Part shown: positions 1 to 10,320 of the stretch, piece by piece
How the letters are laid out: every line of letters starts with the position of its first letter
How positions within the stretch are numbered: position 1 is the first letter of the stretch
NCBI GenBank assembly: GCA_037074765.1
Contig: JBAMDO010000573.1
Location: 682,001-746,000, forward strand
Length of the DNA: 64,000 nucleotides
Direction of reading: 5' to 3'
Origin: Mansonella perstans
Lineage: Eukaryota > Nematoda > Chromadorea > Rhabditida > Onchocercidae
Made by a program: the position numbers and the translations under genes
Notes under the pieces: generated by a model
The model's input: only the letters and a program-made list of their open reading frames with translations
What the model was told of the DNA's origin: nothing
Database searches by the model: none

Positions 1-45
1 GTTTGACAGCTTATAATTGGAACAAAGAGATTAAACATTACGAAA

Positions 46-321
46 TTAATTAGATGGCTCATAAAAGACGTTAATACAATCAGATTTAAATCCTATTGGG
101 AATTTTGCGTTATGAATTTCGCGACAAGTCCTATTAGTATATCCACAACCTGTTATTATCGGTCCTACCTTGGTGTGAAGTAAATAAAAACCTGATGACA
201 TATTGTGGACTTTGTACGGTTGCATGAATTCGAAGAAATGATCTACTCCGATTATGATATCAGGTCGTCTCCAATATCCTTGCGACTCATCTAATTGTTT
301 CTGACGTGTGATAGAATTCAT
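46..321 (-). pseudogene. BEL/Pao protease-domain fragment
   Basis: An open stretch of 91 codons resembling the DUF1758/Pao peptidase region of BEL polyproteins. The recognisable part is the IIIGVDHFFEF block, followed by a G-F-L-L-H-T-K-V-G-P-I-I-x-G segment; in Pao elements this region reads roughly ligadyyw then lpsGf.l..t.lG.i..G. The catalytic D-T/S-G segment is not in this piece. It is separated from gag by about 120 bases and an in-frame stop. Family membership is judged from these motifs only. Confidence 0.6.
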
Positions 322-440
322 ATCATAAGAACTTGGATTAATAATACTAAAGCGTCTTCTTGATTCTCCAGTTTACTTGGGTTGACTGCTTCAATTTCTT
401 TACATATTAATAAAACCTTCTTGCCTTGGTGGCTAATTGG

Positions 441-1835
441 TTAATTTAGTGAATTTATAATGAATGTCGAATTTGTTTCTTCTTTGTTGGAACCATTATT
501 AGTCGAGCAATATTTCTTATAGCATAATGCTGTATCGTGTTGACCTTTGCAGTGGAAACATGTACGTTTCCTTTGTTTGCAGTCACTTGTTGCATGCTTC
601 GTACGGAAGCAGTTAGTGCACGCCTTGAGTTCCTTCAGGCGTTCGTATCGTTGTTCGGCCATTGTGTACTTTGGGCATTCGTTATCCCAGTGATTTTCGT
701 TGCAAAACGTACAAGGTCTTTTTTCCTTGTTGGTTTTTGATTTACTACCAGACTGAAGGCTTTTTGCCTCATTTGTTTGTTTTGTTATGAATAGGGCGGA
801 GGTTCCTCTTTCCCTTTGAGAAGGAAGTACTCTACTTGTACTTGATTCCTGTTGAGGTTTTTGACTTCTATTTACTTCTTCGCTTCTGTGAATTGAAGTC
901 ATTAGGAATCTTCGTAAACTGCTTACTGACCAAGATTCCTTTCCTTCTTTCATCTGGTAGACCTTTTCCAGAATCAATGGTGGGAGTATACTTTCGATTA
1001 CTGTTTCTATACTGGTTTGTTCCAGATTCTCGCCCATTGATTCTAGTTGTCGAAGAGTTCTTTCCATTGCTTGGACTCTTGTATTCCATTCCTTATCGTT
1101 GCGTTGAATGGAATACAATTCTCTATATAACGATTTCTTGATGGTTTCTTGATTACCATATTTTTCGATTAAAACTTGTCTTATTAATTCATAATTCTCA
1201 GGAGCTACATAGAATCCTCTTATAGCATTCAATGCTTCTCCCTTTAAACATGAAATCAAATAAGTAAGTTTTTGAATAGCTGGGATTTGCTGATGGTGTA
1301 TAACTGAATTGAAGATATTCCAAAATTCTCTCCACAGCTTTATATCTCCACTAAAAGTTGGTAGTGGTAGCTCAGGTAGATTTATTGTTGAATGACTAAC
1401 AGGTGAAGGTTTAGCCATTTCCTGTTCCACGGTAACCAATGACCTTTCTTCTTGAAAGGCTAGTTCTAAATCGTTACATAGTGAATTAAGAGTAATAACT
1501 GCTTCTCTACCCTTATACATCATGCGTAACATACCATCTTTGTCGTTGACCATTTTCTCATATTTATCTTCTTCCTCTTTCTTCTTTCCAATCATGCTGG
1601 TGTTCTGTATGAGATCCAGCCATCTTTGATTGATCGCTTTCAAGTTGTTGACACTCGTCTCCAGTCGAATAGCTTTGTCCTTTACCATTCGTTTCTTATG
1701 TTCGTATTGTATTGTTTGTTCTTCGAATGGTAAGTTTCGATCTGGTTGTGATAAATCGAGATTCTTTATTTCTTCCAGAAGTTCGATTATCCTTTCGACT
1801 ATTGGCAGCGCTGATTGATGTAATGAAATCGACAT
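441..1835 (-). CDS. BEL/Pao gag-like protein, 464 aa (DUF1759 plus zinc knuckles)
   Basis: This is a single uninterrupted frame. The N-terminal third is charged and helical. The middle, about residues 150-300, carries the DUF1759 signature of Pao-type gag, seen as LPTFSGD followed by WREFWNIF and then YLISCLKGEAL. The C-terminal part has three CCHC-type zinc knuckles (CTFCNENHWDNEC, CTNCFRTKHATSDC and CFHCKGQHDTALC, about residues 375-440), expected to bind nucleic acid in the particle. The ATG lies 10 bases downstream of the primer-binding site, typical of such elements. The frame is intact, so this copy may be fairly young, but the element as a whole is truncated by the window. A related and badly decayed gag lies at 4,600-5,460 on the other strand. 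Confidence 0.85.
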   Translation of the reverse strand: MSISLHQSALPIVERIIELLEEIKNLDLSQPDRNLPFEEQTIQYEHKKRMVKDKAIRLETSVNNLKAINQRWLDLIQNTSMIGKKKEEEDKYEKMVNDKDGMLRMMYKGREAVITLNSLCNDLELAFQEERSLVTVEQEMAKPSPVSHSTINLPELPLPTFSGDIKLWREFWNIFNSVIHHQQIPAIQKLTYLISCLKGEALNAIRGFYVAPENYELIRQVLIEKYGNQETIKKSLYRELYSIQRNDKEWNTRVQAMERTLRQLESMGENLEQTSIETVIESILPPLILEKVYQMKEGKESWSVSSLRRFLMTSIHRSEEVNRSQKPQQESSTSRVLPSQRERGTSALFITKQTNEAKSLQSGSKSKTNKEKRPCTFCNENHWDNECPKYTMAEQRYERLKELKACTNCFRTKHATSDCKQRKRTCFHCKGQHDTALCYKKYCSTNNGSNKEETNSTFIINSLN

Positions 1836-1844
1836 ATCGAACGA

Positions 1845-1862
1845 TCCCGGCTCGTGGCACCA
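1845..1862 (-). other. Retrotransposon primer-binding site
   Basis: On the minus strand this reads TGGTGCCACGAGCCGGGA. It starts with TGG, the complement of the universal tRNA CCA tail, and sits between the LTR-like end (CACGACA, closing at 1,870) and the gag start. The spacer to the LTR end is 7 bases. Which tRNA it matches was not checked. Confidence 0.7.
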
Positions 1863-1869
1863 AAAATTC

Positions 1870-2640
1870 TGTCGTGGAAGTTTTTACGAGTGTTCAACTT
1901 GTGGATAATGTTTCCTAAAGTTTGTTTAGGAATTGTTATGATGGTACACTTGGTTGTGTATGTGTGGGATGAGAATTGTGATTTGATTGAATTGATTTGT
2001 GATAACCCTCAAACTTGGTATTAAACTGTTGTTTTGAGTTATCTGCGTTGAATTGAATTGAGTGAATTTGAGTTGGATTGTGATCACACCTCAAACTTGA
2101 GTAATTAAACCGTTTATTAAATAACATTAACAAACACGAATTATAACGATAATACACGAAAACGCGAAGTAAATCGTATAATAAAAGTTGATATAATAAA
2201 AAGGGAGGAGCTGGATAGATACCAACCAGTCTGGAACTGTTGAGAGCATTAACTGATGCTTGTTGAAGATTTGACAGTTTATATATGGCGGAGAAGATGA
2301 GGTGGAGACTACAACGGTTCAAAGATCATGATGATAGTAGAGGAATGATATTTGATGGGGTGAAGCTGGATGCATACCAACTAGTCCGATCATGATGAAA
2401 GCATTTATGCTGCTTGTGTAAGATGTGACAGTTGATAATTGAGAAGGAAGATGAGGTGTAGTTTACAATGGTCTAAAGATCATAATGAGTGTAGCGGGAT
2501 GACAGTTGATAGGGGGGAAGAAGATGGATTGATTAATGATGCTAATATAATGGACCAAAAATCATAGTAAATGTAAGTTAAACAAATGATTAATGGGATA
2601 GCTGACAATTATAGGATTTATTCCCCTTTGATTGAGATTA
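1870..2640 (-). repeat. LTR of the BEL/Pao element with an internal duplication
   Basis: The end nearest the primer-binding site is TGTCGTG on the plus strand, so the LTR closes in CACGACA on the minus strand. A second, diverged copy of the same sequence starts at 3,276 and shares blocks such as ACCTCAAACT, then GGTAATTAAACC, then TTTATTA. Inside, 2,209-2,350 and 2,363-2,500 are imperfect tandem copies with a period of about 155 bases, sharing the agctggat, ataccaac, tgacagtt and aaagatcat blocks. The outer end is not sharply visible; about 2,600-2,640 is an estimate. Confidence 0.6.
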
Positions 2641-2726
2641 GGTTTATTTTAAATTTCGCAATTTTCGCGACAATTGTATTTATTAAAAATTATTATTTTC
2701 ATATTTAGCATTGGATAATTAGATTT

Positions 2727-2788
2727 ACTCTTTGGGCTGTAATCTTAAATAACTCACCTCCAAAGAATAATTTACCGTACCTGCTGCA
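2727..2788 (-). pseudogene. Short 28S rRNA relic
   Basis: This 60-base stretch resembles, with scattered substitutions, part of the 28S relic near 16,650-16,706. Both run CTTTGGGCTG, then AATCT.AAA.AAC, then C.CCAA.GAATAA, then TTACC. The orientation is the same (minus). It is a third rDNA scrap, unconnected to the other two. Confidence 0.65.
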
Positions 2789-2789
2789 G

Positions 2790-2821
2790 ATTTCGCGCCA
2801 GATCGTACTCTGGCGCGAAAT
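2790..2821. repeat. Perfect 13-bp inverted repeat with two TTTCGCGCC sites
   Basis: The arms ATTTCGCGCCAGA (2,790-2,802) and TCTGGCGCGAAAT (2,809-2,821) are exact reverse complements around a 6-base loop, TCGTAC. It is GC-rich in a very AT-rich setting. Each arm contains TTTCGCGCC, which fits the E2F/DP consensus TTTSSCGC. It may be a regulatory palindrome, a terminal-repeat remnant or chance. Confidence 0.7.
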
Positions 2822-2829
2822 TCAAATAG

Positions 2830-3275
2830 CTTCCGTCGGATTTTCAAATGGATCGAATAAAGCATATGAAATAGCACAGGAACTGTAACCTTTATGAAAA
2901 TAACATTCCCATTTACCGGTTGAACCGATTTCAAGACTTTATCAGAAAAGAAAATTCTAGCTAATATCGATAATAATCATCGCAAAAAAAATTGAATAAT
3001 GATTTTTTTTTTTTTTTTTCAAATTTAATCAATAGTAATACACATTTAACGGTTTCTAAAAATGCTCTAAAAATCTATTAAAAATAAATAATATTTGAAA
3101 ATGATTTGATTTTATGAATTTTAAAAAGAAATAATGTATGTGAAATGAAAGAATTGGTTTCATTAAAAAACTAAGATGAACAATGAACTAATAATCAATT
3201 TTGTATTCCAAGTTAACGGGAATCTTAACAGGCACTTTATTGGCACATTGTATCATTTGTTGAAAATAGGAATGC
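2830..3275. other. No gene seen between the two LTR-like copies
   Basis: AT-rich sequence with a T-run at 3,004-3,020 and no credible coding frame. It separates the first LTR from the second LTR-like copy. Confidence 0.6.
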
Positions 3276-3660
3276 TGTCGTGAATTTTTGTGAGAGGTCA
3301 ACTCTTAGCCAATATTCTTCAACGATTTGATCACGAATTGTTGTGTTAGATTGAGTTGCGGAAACACCTCAAACTCAAATTTGGGTAATTAAACCATTTA
3401 TTAGAATAATTGGATAACGCGAGAATAATGTAACAATTATGTAGAACACGCATTTAATGGTAACATTAATATAATGAAAGTGGTAATGATGAAGAGAATA
3501 GAACCAGTAGCCATGGATGTGAACAAATCCAAAAAAATGGTCTTTTTTGGGATGATTGAGAGTTTATATATTGAGTATTGTAGGCGGAGAAAACTTGTAT
3601 TAATGAGTTGAGTTATAAGAAACTAAAGATCATAAAAAATGAAATCCTTTGTACAGATAA
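3276..3660 (-). repeat. Second, diverged LTR copy of the same family
   Basis: Begins TGTCGTG like the LTR at 1,870 and follows it block by block: CACCTCAAACT at about 3,365, GGTAATTAAACCATTTATTA at about 3,385, the acgcgag segment, then the tatatt, ggcggagaa and aaagatcat blocks near 3,575-3,635. The many differences suggest an older copy or a sister subfamily. No primer-binding site as clear as the first is visible beside it, so it may be a solo LTR. Confidence 0.55.
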
Positions 3661-3800
3661 GCTTGATTGAGAAGGTACAATATATTGCATGTAAGCATAA
3701 GCATCAAACAAAGGATTTCGACACAGTTACAGAATAGAATGGTTTTGGTTAATAAGATGTTAATTGCAGCTGCCTCTTTGTTAGTTTATGGTAGGAAAGA

Positions 3801-3916
3801 GTTTGACAGCTTATAATTGGAACAAAGAGATTAAACATTACGAAATTAATTAGATGGCTCATAAAAGACGTTAATACAATCAGATTTAAACCCTATTGGG
3901 AATTTCGCGACAAATG
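3801..3916 (-). repeat. Second copy of element bases 1-126
   Basis: Nearly identical to the left edge of the window: bases 1-104 and 3,801-3,904 match with about one difference. The second copy then lacks a 12-base segment lying between two AATTT repeats, which looks like a microhomology deletion. Homology ends soon after TTTCGCGACA. This is another partial BEL/Pao insertion, or a rearranged piece of the same one. Confidence 0.8.
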
Positions 3917-4311
3917 CTATATCAATGATCATTATTATTATTAATAGATTATGATGACTCTTTTGTTGCATATTATTAGTAGGTCATAATTTTTGTTGTA
4001 ATGTTACCATTAATGAACAATATAAAAAGAAATAATCACTAAGAAGATGATCTATAAAACTTATTGAAACTTTTAAATAAAAAAAAAAAAAAAATTAGAA
4101 ATGAATTGAATATTATAACATGCAAAAAAATAGTCTCCATTTTTATATCATCTGCTAATGATGAGAAGAAAGTTTTTCGAAAACTATTTTATAGTATATA
4201 TTAAGAATTTTAATAAAAATTTTTTTTACCTAATAAAATGAAAAATTTAATAAAAATAAATTTCTTCTCTAACTGACCATCAAATTATCTTATAGTATAA
4301 ATGTTAAATTA

Positions 4312-4525
4312 AGAAAAATAAAACAAATCGTCCAATCAAAGGATAAGTCTCAACAGATCGCAGTATGGAGGCTGCTCTACTGCTTACAACACCTTGACCA
4401 GTAATCAAGTCGTCTGCAAGTGATCTTGCGCCCCGACATTGTACCAGAGTTATCCGGTTTTGGCAACCACTTAACTATTTAATTAAGTAGCAAGACCATT
4501 TAATGGGGCATTAGCTTAAATTGTA
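4312..4525 (-). pseudogene. 28S rRNA 3'-end relic
   Basis: Read on the minus strand it carries the conserved end of eukaryotic 28S rRNA: GACGACTT, then TATTGTAAGC-like GTTGTAAGCAGTAGAGCAGCC, then CGATCTGTTGAGACTTA.CCTTTG and GATTTGT at the very end. No upstream 28S is attached; a decayed gag copy abuts it directly. The gene is therefore a detached fragment, probably non-functional. Identification rests on recall of conserved 28S motifs. Confidence 0.7.
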
Positions 4526-4599
4526 AAGTGTTATCAGTAATAGTGTCTCAAAGGTTCTAGACGCAATAGAGGACCGGATAAGGCGAAGATGGACAACGA

Positions 4600-5460
4600 A
4601 ATGGGGAAAAATGGAGATGGACAATGAAATGAAGAAATTGACATTAAACTCGAGTTTGTTTCAAATGCCTCTAAGGAATGAATCAGCAAAGGCAATTCCT
4701 TATCCAGATATTTAATTTCCTCAATTCTCCTTGCCCTCTTTCTGTGATGATCCACGACGCTGGAGGGAGTTCTGAAGCAGTTTTAATGCTGATGTTCACT
4801 CCCAAATCATCTCAGGAATCCAAAAACTGAATTATTTCGTTTTCTACTTAAAAGAAGCAACATTGTAAGACGCGAGAGGTTACGACATAGCCCCAGAAAA
4901 AAAAAAAAAGAAATGGTACGAAAAATGCTGACCGAGAAATATGACGATTTGTCGACTGTTACTAGATTACTGTATAACGAATCTATGAAACGAAATGAAA
5001 AAGAATAAATTGAAGCAGTAGAGAAAATAAAAAGAATTTTACGACAATTAGAGGCGCTAGGAGAAAACCTAGAGCACTCTAGTATTGAAACCACAGTAGA
5101 AAGCCGACTGTCACGAGTATAAAAATTCAGAAGAGTTCTTGGGAATGTGATCAATGAACAAGTAAGAAATCAATTATCATTTACTCATATAGATAAGAAA
5201 TATACTTTACCTAAAGTTAAGCAGAATCCAAGAAACTATAATGAAACCTCAGCATTAGCAACCACTCACAATGAAAAGAAGATTCTTTATCCTACTGCAA
5301 TAAAAGGCGAAATGAAACAAAAAAGACCGTGCGCATTTTGTGGTCAAGATCACTGGGATAGTGAGTATGAAGTAAATACCACAGTGAATACTCGGATGAA
5401 ACGTCTCAGGAGATGAAGAAATGTATTATTTAAGTGAAGAATGCAAAAGAAAGGTAAAAT
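4600..5460 (+). pseudogene. Decayed BEL/Pao gag
   Basis: Frames broken by stops still follow the intact gag at 441-1,835. WREF appears near 4,760, followed by an IQKL block and a Y-L-K-E-A block at about 4,820-4,850. An RQLEALGENLEHSSIETTVES block lies at 5,041-5,103, and a KRPCAFCGQDHWDSE zinc-knuckle remnant at 5,320-5,365. It lies on the strand opposite to the intact gag. At least three in-frame stops and a short A-run interruption near 4,900 show it cannot make a full protein. Confidence 0.75.
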
Positions 5461-6600
5461 CTGATTAACACAACAAGAACTTCGTTAAAAATCCAAATTC
5501 ACTATACAAGTCGAAAAACCGAAATAATTGCATTGCAAAGTGTTTGGCAAAACTAGATCCTATGTGATTATTGATGAGACATAATTAATTGCCAAATGTC
5601 ACACAAGGATTTATTGCTTGTTTTCAAAGTTTCAAAGTGCTTACTATCAAGATTTTCAATTATATGATTTATGGGTATTTGTCACAACTTGACTATTTTT
5701 TTTACAAATTTCAACATCTTTATGATATTCCTCAAGGAGAATTTTAACAAAGATTTAATGAAATCCATCAACAGAGCTTATTGAATGGGTATCACGTAAT
5801 GTTGCACCTAACCTAATACTATAAAGGGACGACATAATTGCAAAACGTATCAACGAAAGTCTGGAAATTTTGAAAAAAAAAAAAAGTTTGTAAATCAAAA
5901 AACTTTGAATTAAAATCAGTAAAATTTAACAGTAGCATCACTGATCACTTTGAAATCGAAAGAATGAACACTAAGTTGGAAATCTTATCACAACAACAAC
6001 AAACTTATAAAAATTACCAAGCCATACAGCCAGAATGGAATATTTGGGAAGAGATCAACCAAGAGAGAGTCTACAAACTGATCGAACTAATACAACAAGA
6101 GCTGGACAATTTTATGATGCATTGACAATTCATCATTTTTGACGTTTGGTAATATTTGTCATTAAAGTAAGATTAGATTTATTCTATTCCATACTTCATC
6201 TATCTTGCATTAAACGTTCAAACCGAACGACAAACCTGACTAAGATTGAATTAGTCTTGAATTAATTATCTTATTAAAAAATCAACAAGAACAAAATATA
6301 CTTATTGAACAACCAACCAAATGGATATCTTTAATTACACTCCCAAATCTAAAATCTTTCCTCAGTCGGTAATGTCGGAGAAATCGAAATAATTATACAG
6401 CAAATGTTTAGGTGTAAATTGTACTGCAAAATGCACAAGCCAGAACATATGCTCTGATTATTATTCATAAGACATGATTAATTTCAGAATGTCACATAAG
6501 GATTTATTGATCTGTTTTAAAGTTTCAAGATGTTTATTAAGGAAATCTGTCACAATGTGACTTATTATTTCGTCTTCAAAAAATCATGTGTTTGAACCTA
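5461..6600 (+). repeat. Degenerate retroelement debris with a duplicated block
   Basis: Two diverged copies of one segment are present, at about 5,490-5,700 and 6,375-6,580. Shared landmarks are CGAAATAATT, then TGTCACA.AAGGATTTATTG, then GTTT.AAAGTTTCAA and TCTGTCACAA/TTGTCACAACTTG. The block follows the decayed gag, so it is probably decayed downstream BEL/Pao sequence from two insertions. No open frame of note. Confidence 0.5.
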
Positions 6601-7948
6601 ATTCCGTAAATAACTTTATTAATAGCCCTCTAATTATTTGTAACTTCAATGTCAAGAAGTTTGTGTATAATTCTATCTCTGCTGTAGAATGTTGATGATA
6701 CTTTAAAAAGTTAAAATGATTCTGAAGCATGTGATCGAAATAAAATAAAGAAAAAAATGTTTTCTGAACTAAATGGAAATTTGGCAAAGCCATACCTTTT
6801 CAGTCCAAATCAATAAGTCAATACTCAATATTAAACTCTACAAAAGTTAAATGAAATATTGCCGTTGTCACCTGCTTATTTTCCCATAGATTATAAAAGT
6901 ATTTGATTAACTCTTACGTTTTTTCGTGTTTTAAATTTTGAAAATATTTTCCCAAAAAAATAATATTGAAAGAAGCTTGAGTGAAGCAGCAAAAAATATC
7001 TTACCAAAATCACATCTATATTTATAAAAAAAAGGCATCACTTTTAGTGTTTATGGAAATCATGTATTGCTAAAATTATAATTCAGTTTTACAGAATTCT
7101 GCATGTTGCTGCACATTGGACAGCTATTGCTGCTGTTGCTGAATTTATTAAGCCAAGAAAATAATAATTCTTGCAAAACACCGTTGTTTTTGAAGTAAAT
7201 TGAAGAAAAGGAAGTAAATATAAATCGAAAGTGGTTGGCTCTTTTTCATTTCATTTTTTTTTTTTTGAAATTGAATAGTTACTTGCAAAAAATTTTGCTT
7301 TCAATTTGAAAATAATCATAGAAAAACGTTCGTGCAGAAATTGATAGCGTGTGAATTTTCATGAATATTTATTTTAATTATTCTTAAATTTCAAATGAGC
7401 CAACTTTGCATGCTTTAATACATATTAAATGCATATTTAATGCATATTATAAATGTAATTCAAATTCATGTATGAATGATAATAAAGTTGAATGATTGCC
7501 AATGAAGTTTCAGTAGCAAAACAATCATATTTCTACTTTTTTATAAGCAATTATGGTTTAGGAACCTAAGTGCAGATATTCATTCATTCAAAGTATCGAT
7601 GAAAGTGTTTGTGTGTGTGTGTGTTTTTTTCAAGTAACAGATTTTATTGAATTATAAGGTTATGCCAAAAAATTACAATTAACCTCTTTTTATTCAAAAT
7701 ATATTTGCATTGGGAGATCATTATATTATTTCAAGCAAGATGTTTTCTGACTTTTTAAATACTCGCAGATATTTTTAAATTTGTAAAATCGAATAATTTA
7801 TGGAAGCAGCCACAAAAATTTATTCATTAATAAGTTGATATAATTCATTGATTTCAGGCGATACTATTTGTCTTGTAGAAAAGAACGACTTTTGCTGATT
7901 CTATCAATAATACATAAAGACTTATTGTAAAACATCTTTTATAAAAAA
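6601..7948. other. Intergenic, upstream of the receptor gene
   Basis: AT-rich, with a short GT microsatellite near 7,608-7,623 and a T-run near 7,256. No exon-like block or RNA gene was recognised. The promoter of the receptor gene should lie in its right part, but no specific element can be pointed to. Confidence 0.5.
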
Positions 7949-10320
7949 ATGAATTTTGTTACTGATAATACGAACAGCAGTACAATCAAAGAAAAATTAC
8001 TGATATCATTTACTGATTACTTTTTGCGTACGTTTGGATATGTAATTGTTGGTCCAGTACTTATATTGATCAATTTTCCCGTCTTTCTACTAGTGATGAC
8101 TCATAAAAAACTCAGGTTAATTCATTTACTCATTCACTAAATACAGCTTAGAGTAGAACGGCTTCATTAGAAAATCCGTTGCAAATAAGACAAAAATTTA
8201 TGAAATAATAGTTTGAATATAGTTTTAAAAACAAAAAAAAAAGTAGAAATTATATGAAAGTATTTAGAAGCTCGTACTTAATTCTCTCAATTGTATTCCT
8301 TAACAGTGGATTTACCGGAATCAGTGCAATATTACTGGGAGCGAAGCGCTTGAGCGATACTGCTAACGGCGAACAGCTTATTGATCATCACAAATGTGTA
8401 TTGAGTGTCCGTTTATTTCTTGCAAAATATGTCAAAAATCATTGGTTTTTGCTAAAATTTAATTTTTTTGCAAGATTAAATCAGATATAGTAACGAATTC
8501 TTAAAGTTGTATAAAAAATGATACAGAATTTTAATAAGTTCATTGGATAAATTAAGGAAGTATCCAGAATAAATAATAATTGTATTATAATTGCTTTAGT
8601 AATAAAGCTAGTAGTAAAGCAAATTCTAATACGAAATAAAATTCCAGGCAAGCCTTTTTCTCTTGATAGCGGAGTTTCTGAGTGGATGGAGTTTGTTGAT
8701 CAACAGCGTGGAAAGGCTTTTTGTAGTAATATACCCGATATATTATTACGTTCATCATAAAGGAATAAATTATTCCTTAATTGCAATACATTACGGAATT
8801 ACCATTACTGCAACAACTGTTACTGTCATTGCAAGTTTAACTGAACCAAGTCGTAGCATATCCAGCTTTTGCATGTAAGTAATGACAAGTAAATTAATTT
8901 AAAAAATTAAGTTAATTAGAAAAATTGATTAAGGAAAGTTAGTGGTAAAAAAAGATAAATCACTCAAGTGAACATTTTGTTTCTAACTGTTTCTCTTGCC
9001 ATTTACATCGTTATCAGACAATTTTGGGAATAAATCAAGAACCCATGTTGCAATTAATGCATGTTATTATTAAATGACTTTTTTATTGCCAAAATTTACA
9101 TGTAGATAATTCTTGCAGGCTAGATAATGCATATTCACCTGAATTTTATAAAATGCTATTACAAATATCCTCATTTGCTTCATTGCTGAGTGTCATCCTT
9201 ATGGTTGCTGTAGTTGTCAACCTGCAAAAGTATGCTTTCAAAAATTTTCTCCTTTAAAAATGAATCTGTTTCATCATTCACTGATATGATTAGTTGCCAT
9301 ATCATGATGTACCATCCTGTTGTTGCTTAAACAATATTTGAATTCAATGGCCCCATATAACATAAAATATTAATAATTTAAGATGGAATGAATTATTTAG
9401 TGAAAACACAAAAAATCTAAAGCAATTCTGGCAATATGAAATGAAAAAATGAAACAACAGTATGCATTGAGGAGAGCAGAAGAAATTAGAGAAATGAGAT
9501 AATTATAACCACAGGTTGATAGAATTACTGTACATACTCTTCGGAAATGATACAAAATAATCAAACAAACATCTAAACAAAACGAATGTGTCTGTTCAAT
9601 GACCTGTCATTGCATTGTACTTTTCATTATACTTTTGTTTTAAAAAGCTGGTTAAACAACAACAAAGTTAAATTCGAAGTATTAATAGAATTTTTTCTCA
9701 TCATTATTACTCTCAGGAATTTTCGCTCACATTTTCTTGCCAACGATTCATGTAATGGTAATTTGTCATACTTTCTCAAAAATCAAAAACGATACACTCA
9801 AACGGCAATAGTCTCCTGCTGTTTTACATTTCGTATGTTCCTGCTTTTGGATTTTCACGTGCAGTTCTGCTGAAAGGCTAAATTCTTCCAAAAAATACTG
9901 AATCATTGATACTCCTTCTGATTTTAGAACATAAAATTGATTTATGATTTCATTTAGCAATGAAATGACCGAAGAGTTGCAGTAAAATGCAGTAATGAGT
10001 TTCAGTTCAAAGCAATTATTTATTTACTTCTATTACTTTATTTTTTTACTCGTGCTTTTACAGTTTTTGTCGTGGTGTCTGCAGCAGTCGAACGTATTTT
10101 TGCGACGGATGCTTCCAAAAGCTCAAATGTCATCGTAATGATTTGCGTGTACACACGTTTACTGAATTCCTTCAATTTGGTAATGTTATTCTTATCTCGT
10201 CAAAAAGATTTCCAACATGCTGCACTTAGATATTTCAAACTTTTAATTTTCAGAAAGAATCATATTCAACCAATTACAACTGTTGCTTTTGTAACACAAA
10301 TAAAGCCATTTAATAATTAG
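7949..10320 (+). CDS. SRSX-like seven-transmembrane chemoreceptor, 338 aa
   Basis: Six exons join in a consistent frame: 7,949-8,115, 8,268-8,406, 8,648-8,874, 9,119-9,229, 9,717-9,832 and 10,064-10,320. All introns are GT-AG. The product has seven hydrophobic segments. TM1 is at about residues 27-50 and TM2 at about 57-85. TM3 follows Cys99 and ends in ERL (124-126) in place of the usual DRY. TM4 is at about 143-165, TM5 follows a short extracellular loop, TM6 starts at RYTQTAIVSCC, and TM7 carries LLNSFN, where many class-A receptors have NPxxY-like residues. A basic tail follows. Length and layout fit nematode rhodopsin-like SRSX chemoreceptors, which signal through G proteins in sensory neurons. 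The ligand cannot be guessed, and a neuropeptide-type receptor is the main alternative. Confidence 0.8.

Larger units (their letters stand above)
1..1869 (-). mobile_element. BEL/Pao LTR retrotransposon, partial internal region (gag and start of protease)
   Basis: On the minus strand this stretch reads primer-binding site, gag, then a piece of aspartic-protease domain, the order expected for a BEL/Pao element. It runs off the left edge of the window, so reverse transcriptase, RNase H, integrase and the second LTR are not visible. The gag frame is long and open, but the protease piece lies in a separate frame after a stop. The copy is therefore either slightly broken or uses a frameshift. The rest of the pol region would lie left of base 1. 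Confidence 0.85.

Noticed and set aside
537..1141. Plus-strand open frames of 67 and 101 codons across the gag gene
   Set aside because: They are antisense to the intact gag frame and are hydrophobic strings without domain character.
1936..2322. 128-codon minus-strand frame within the LTR
   Set aside because: It lies wholly inside the LTR-like repeat, is not kept in the second LTR copy, and has no recognisable motif.
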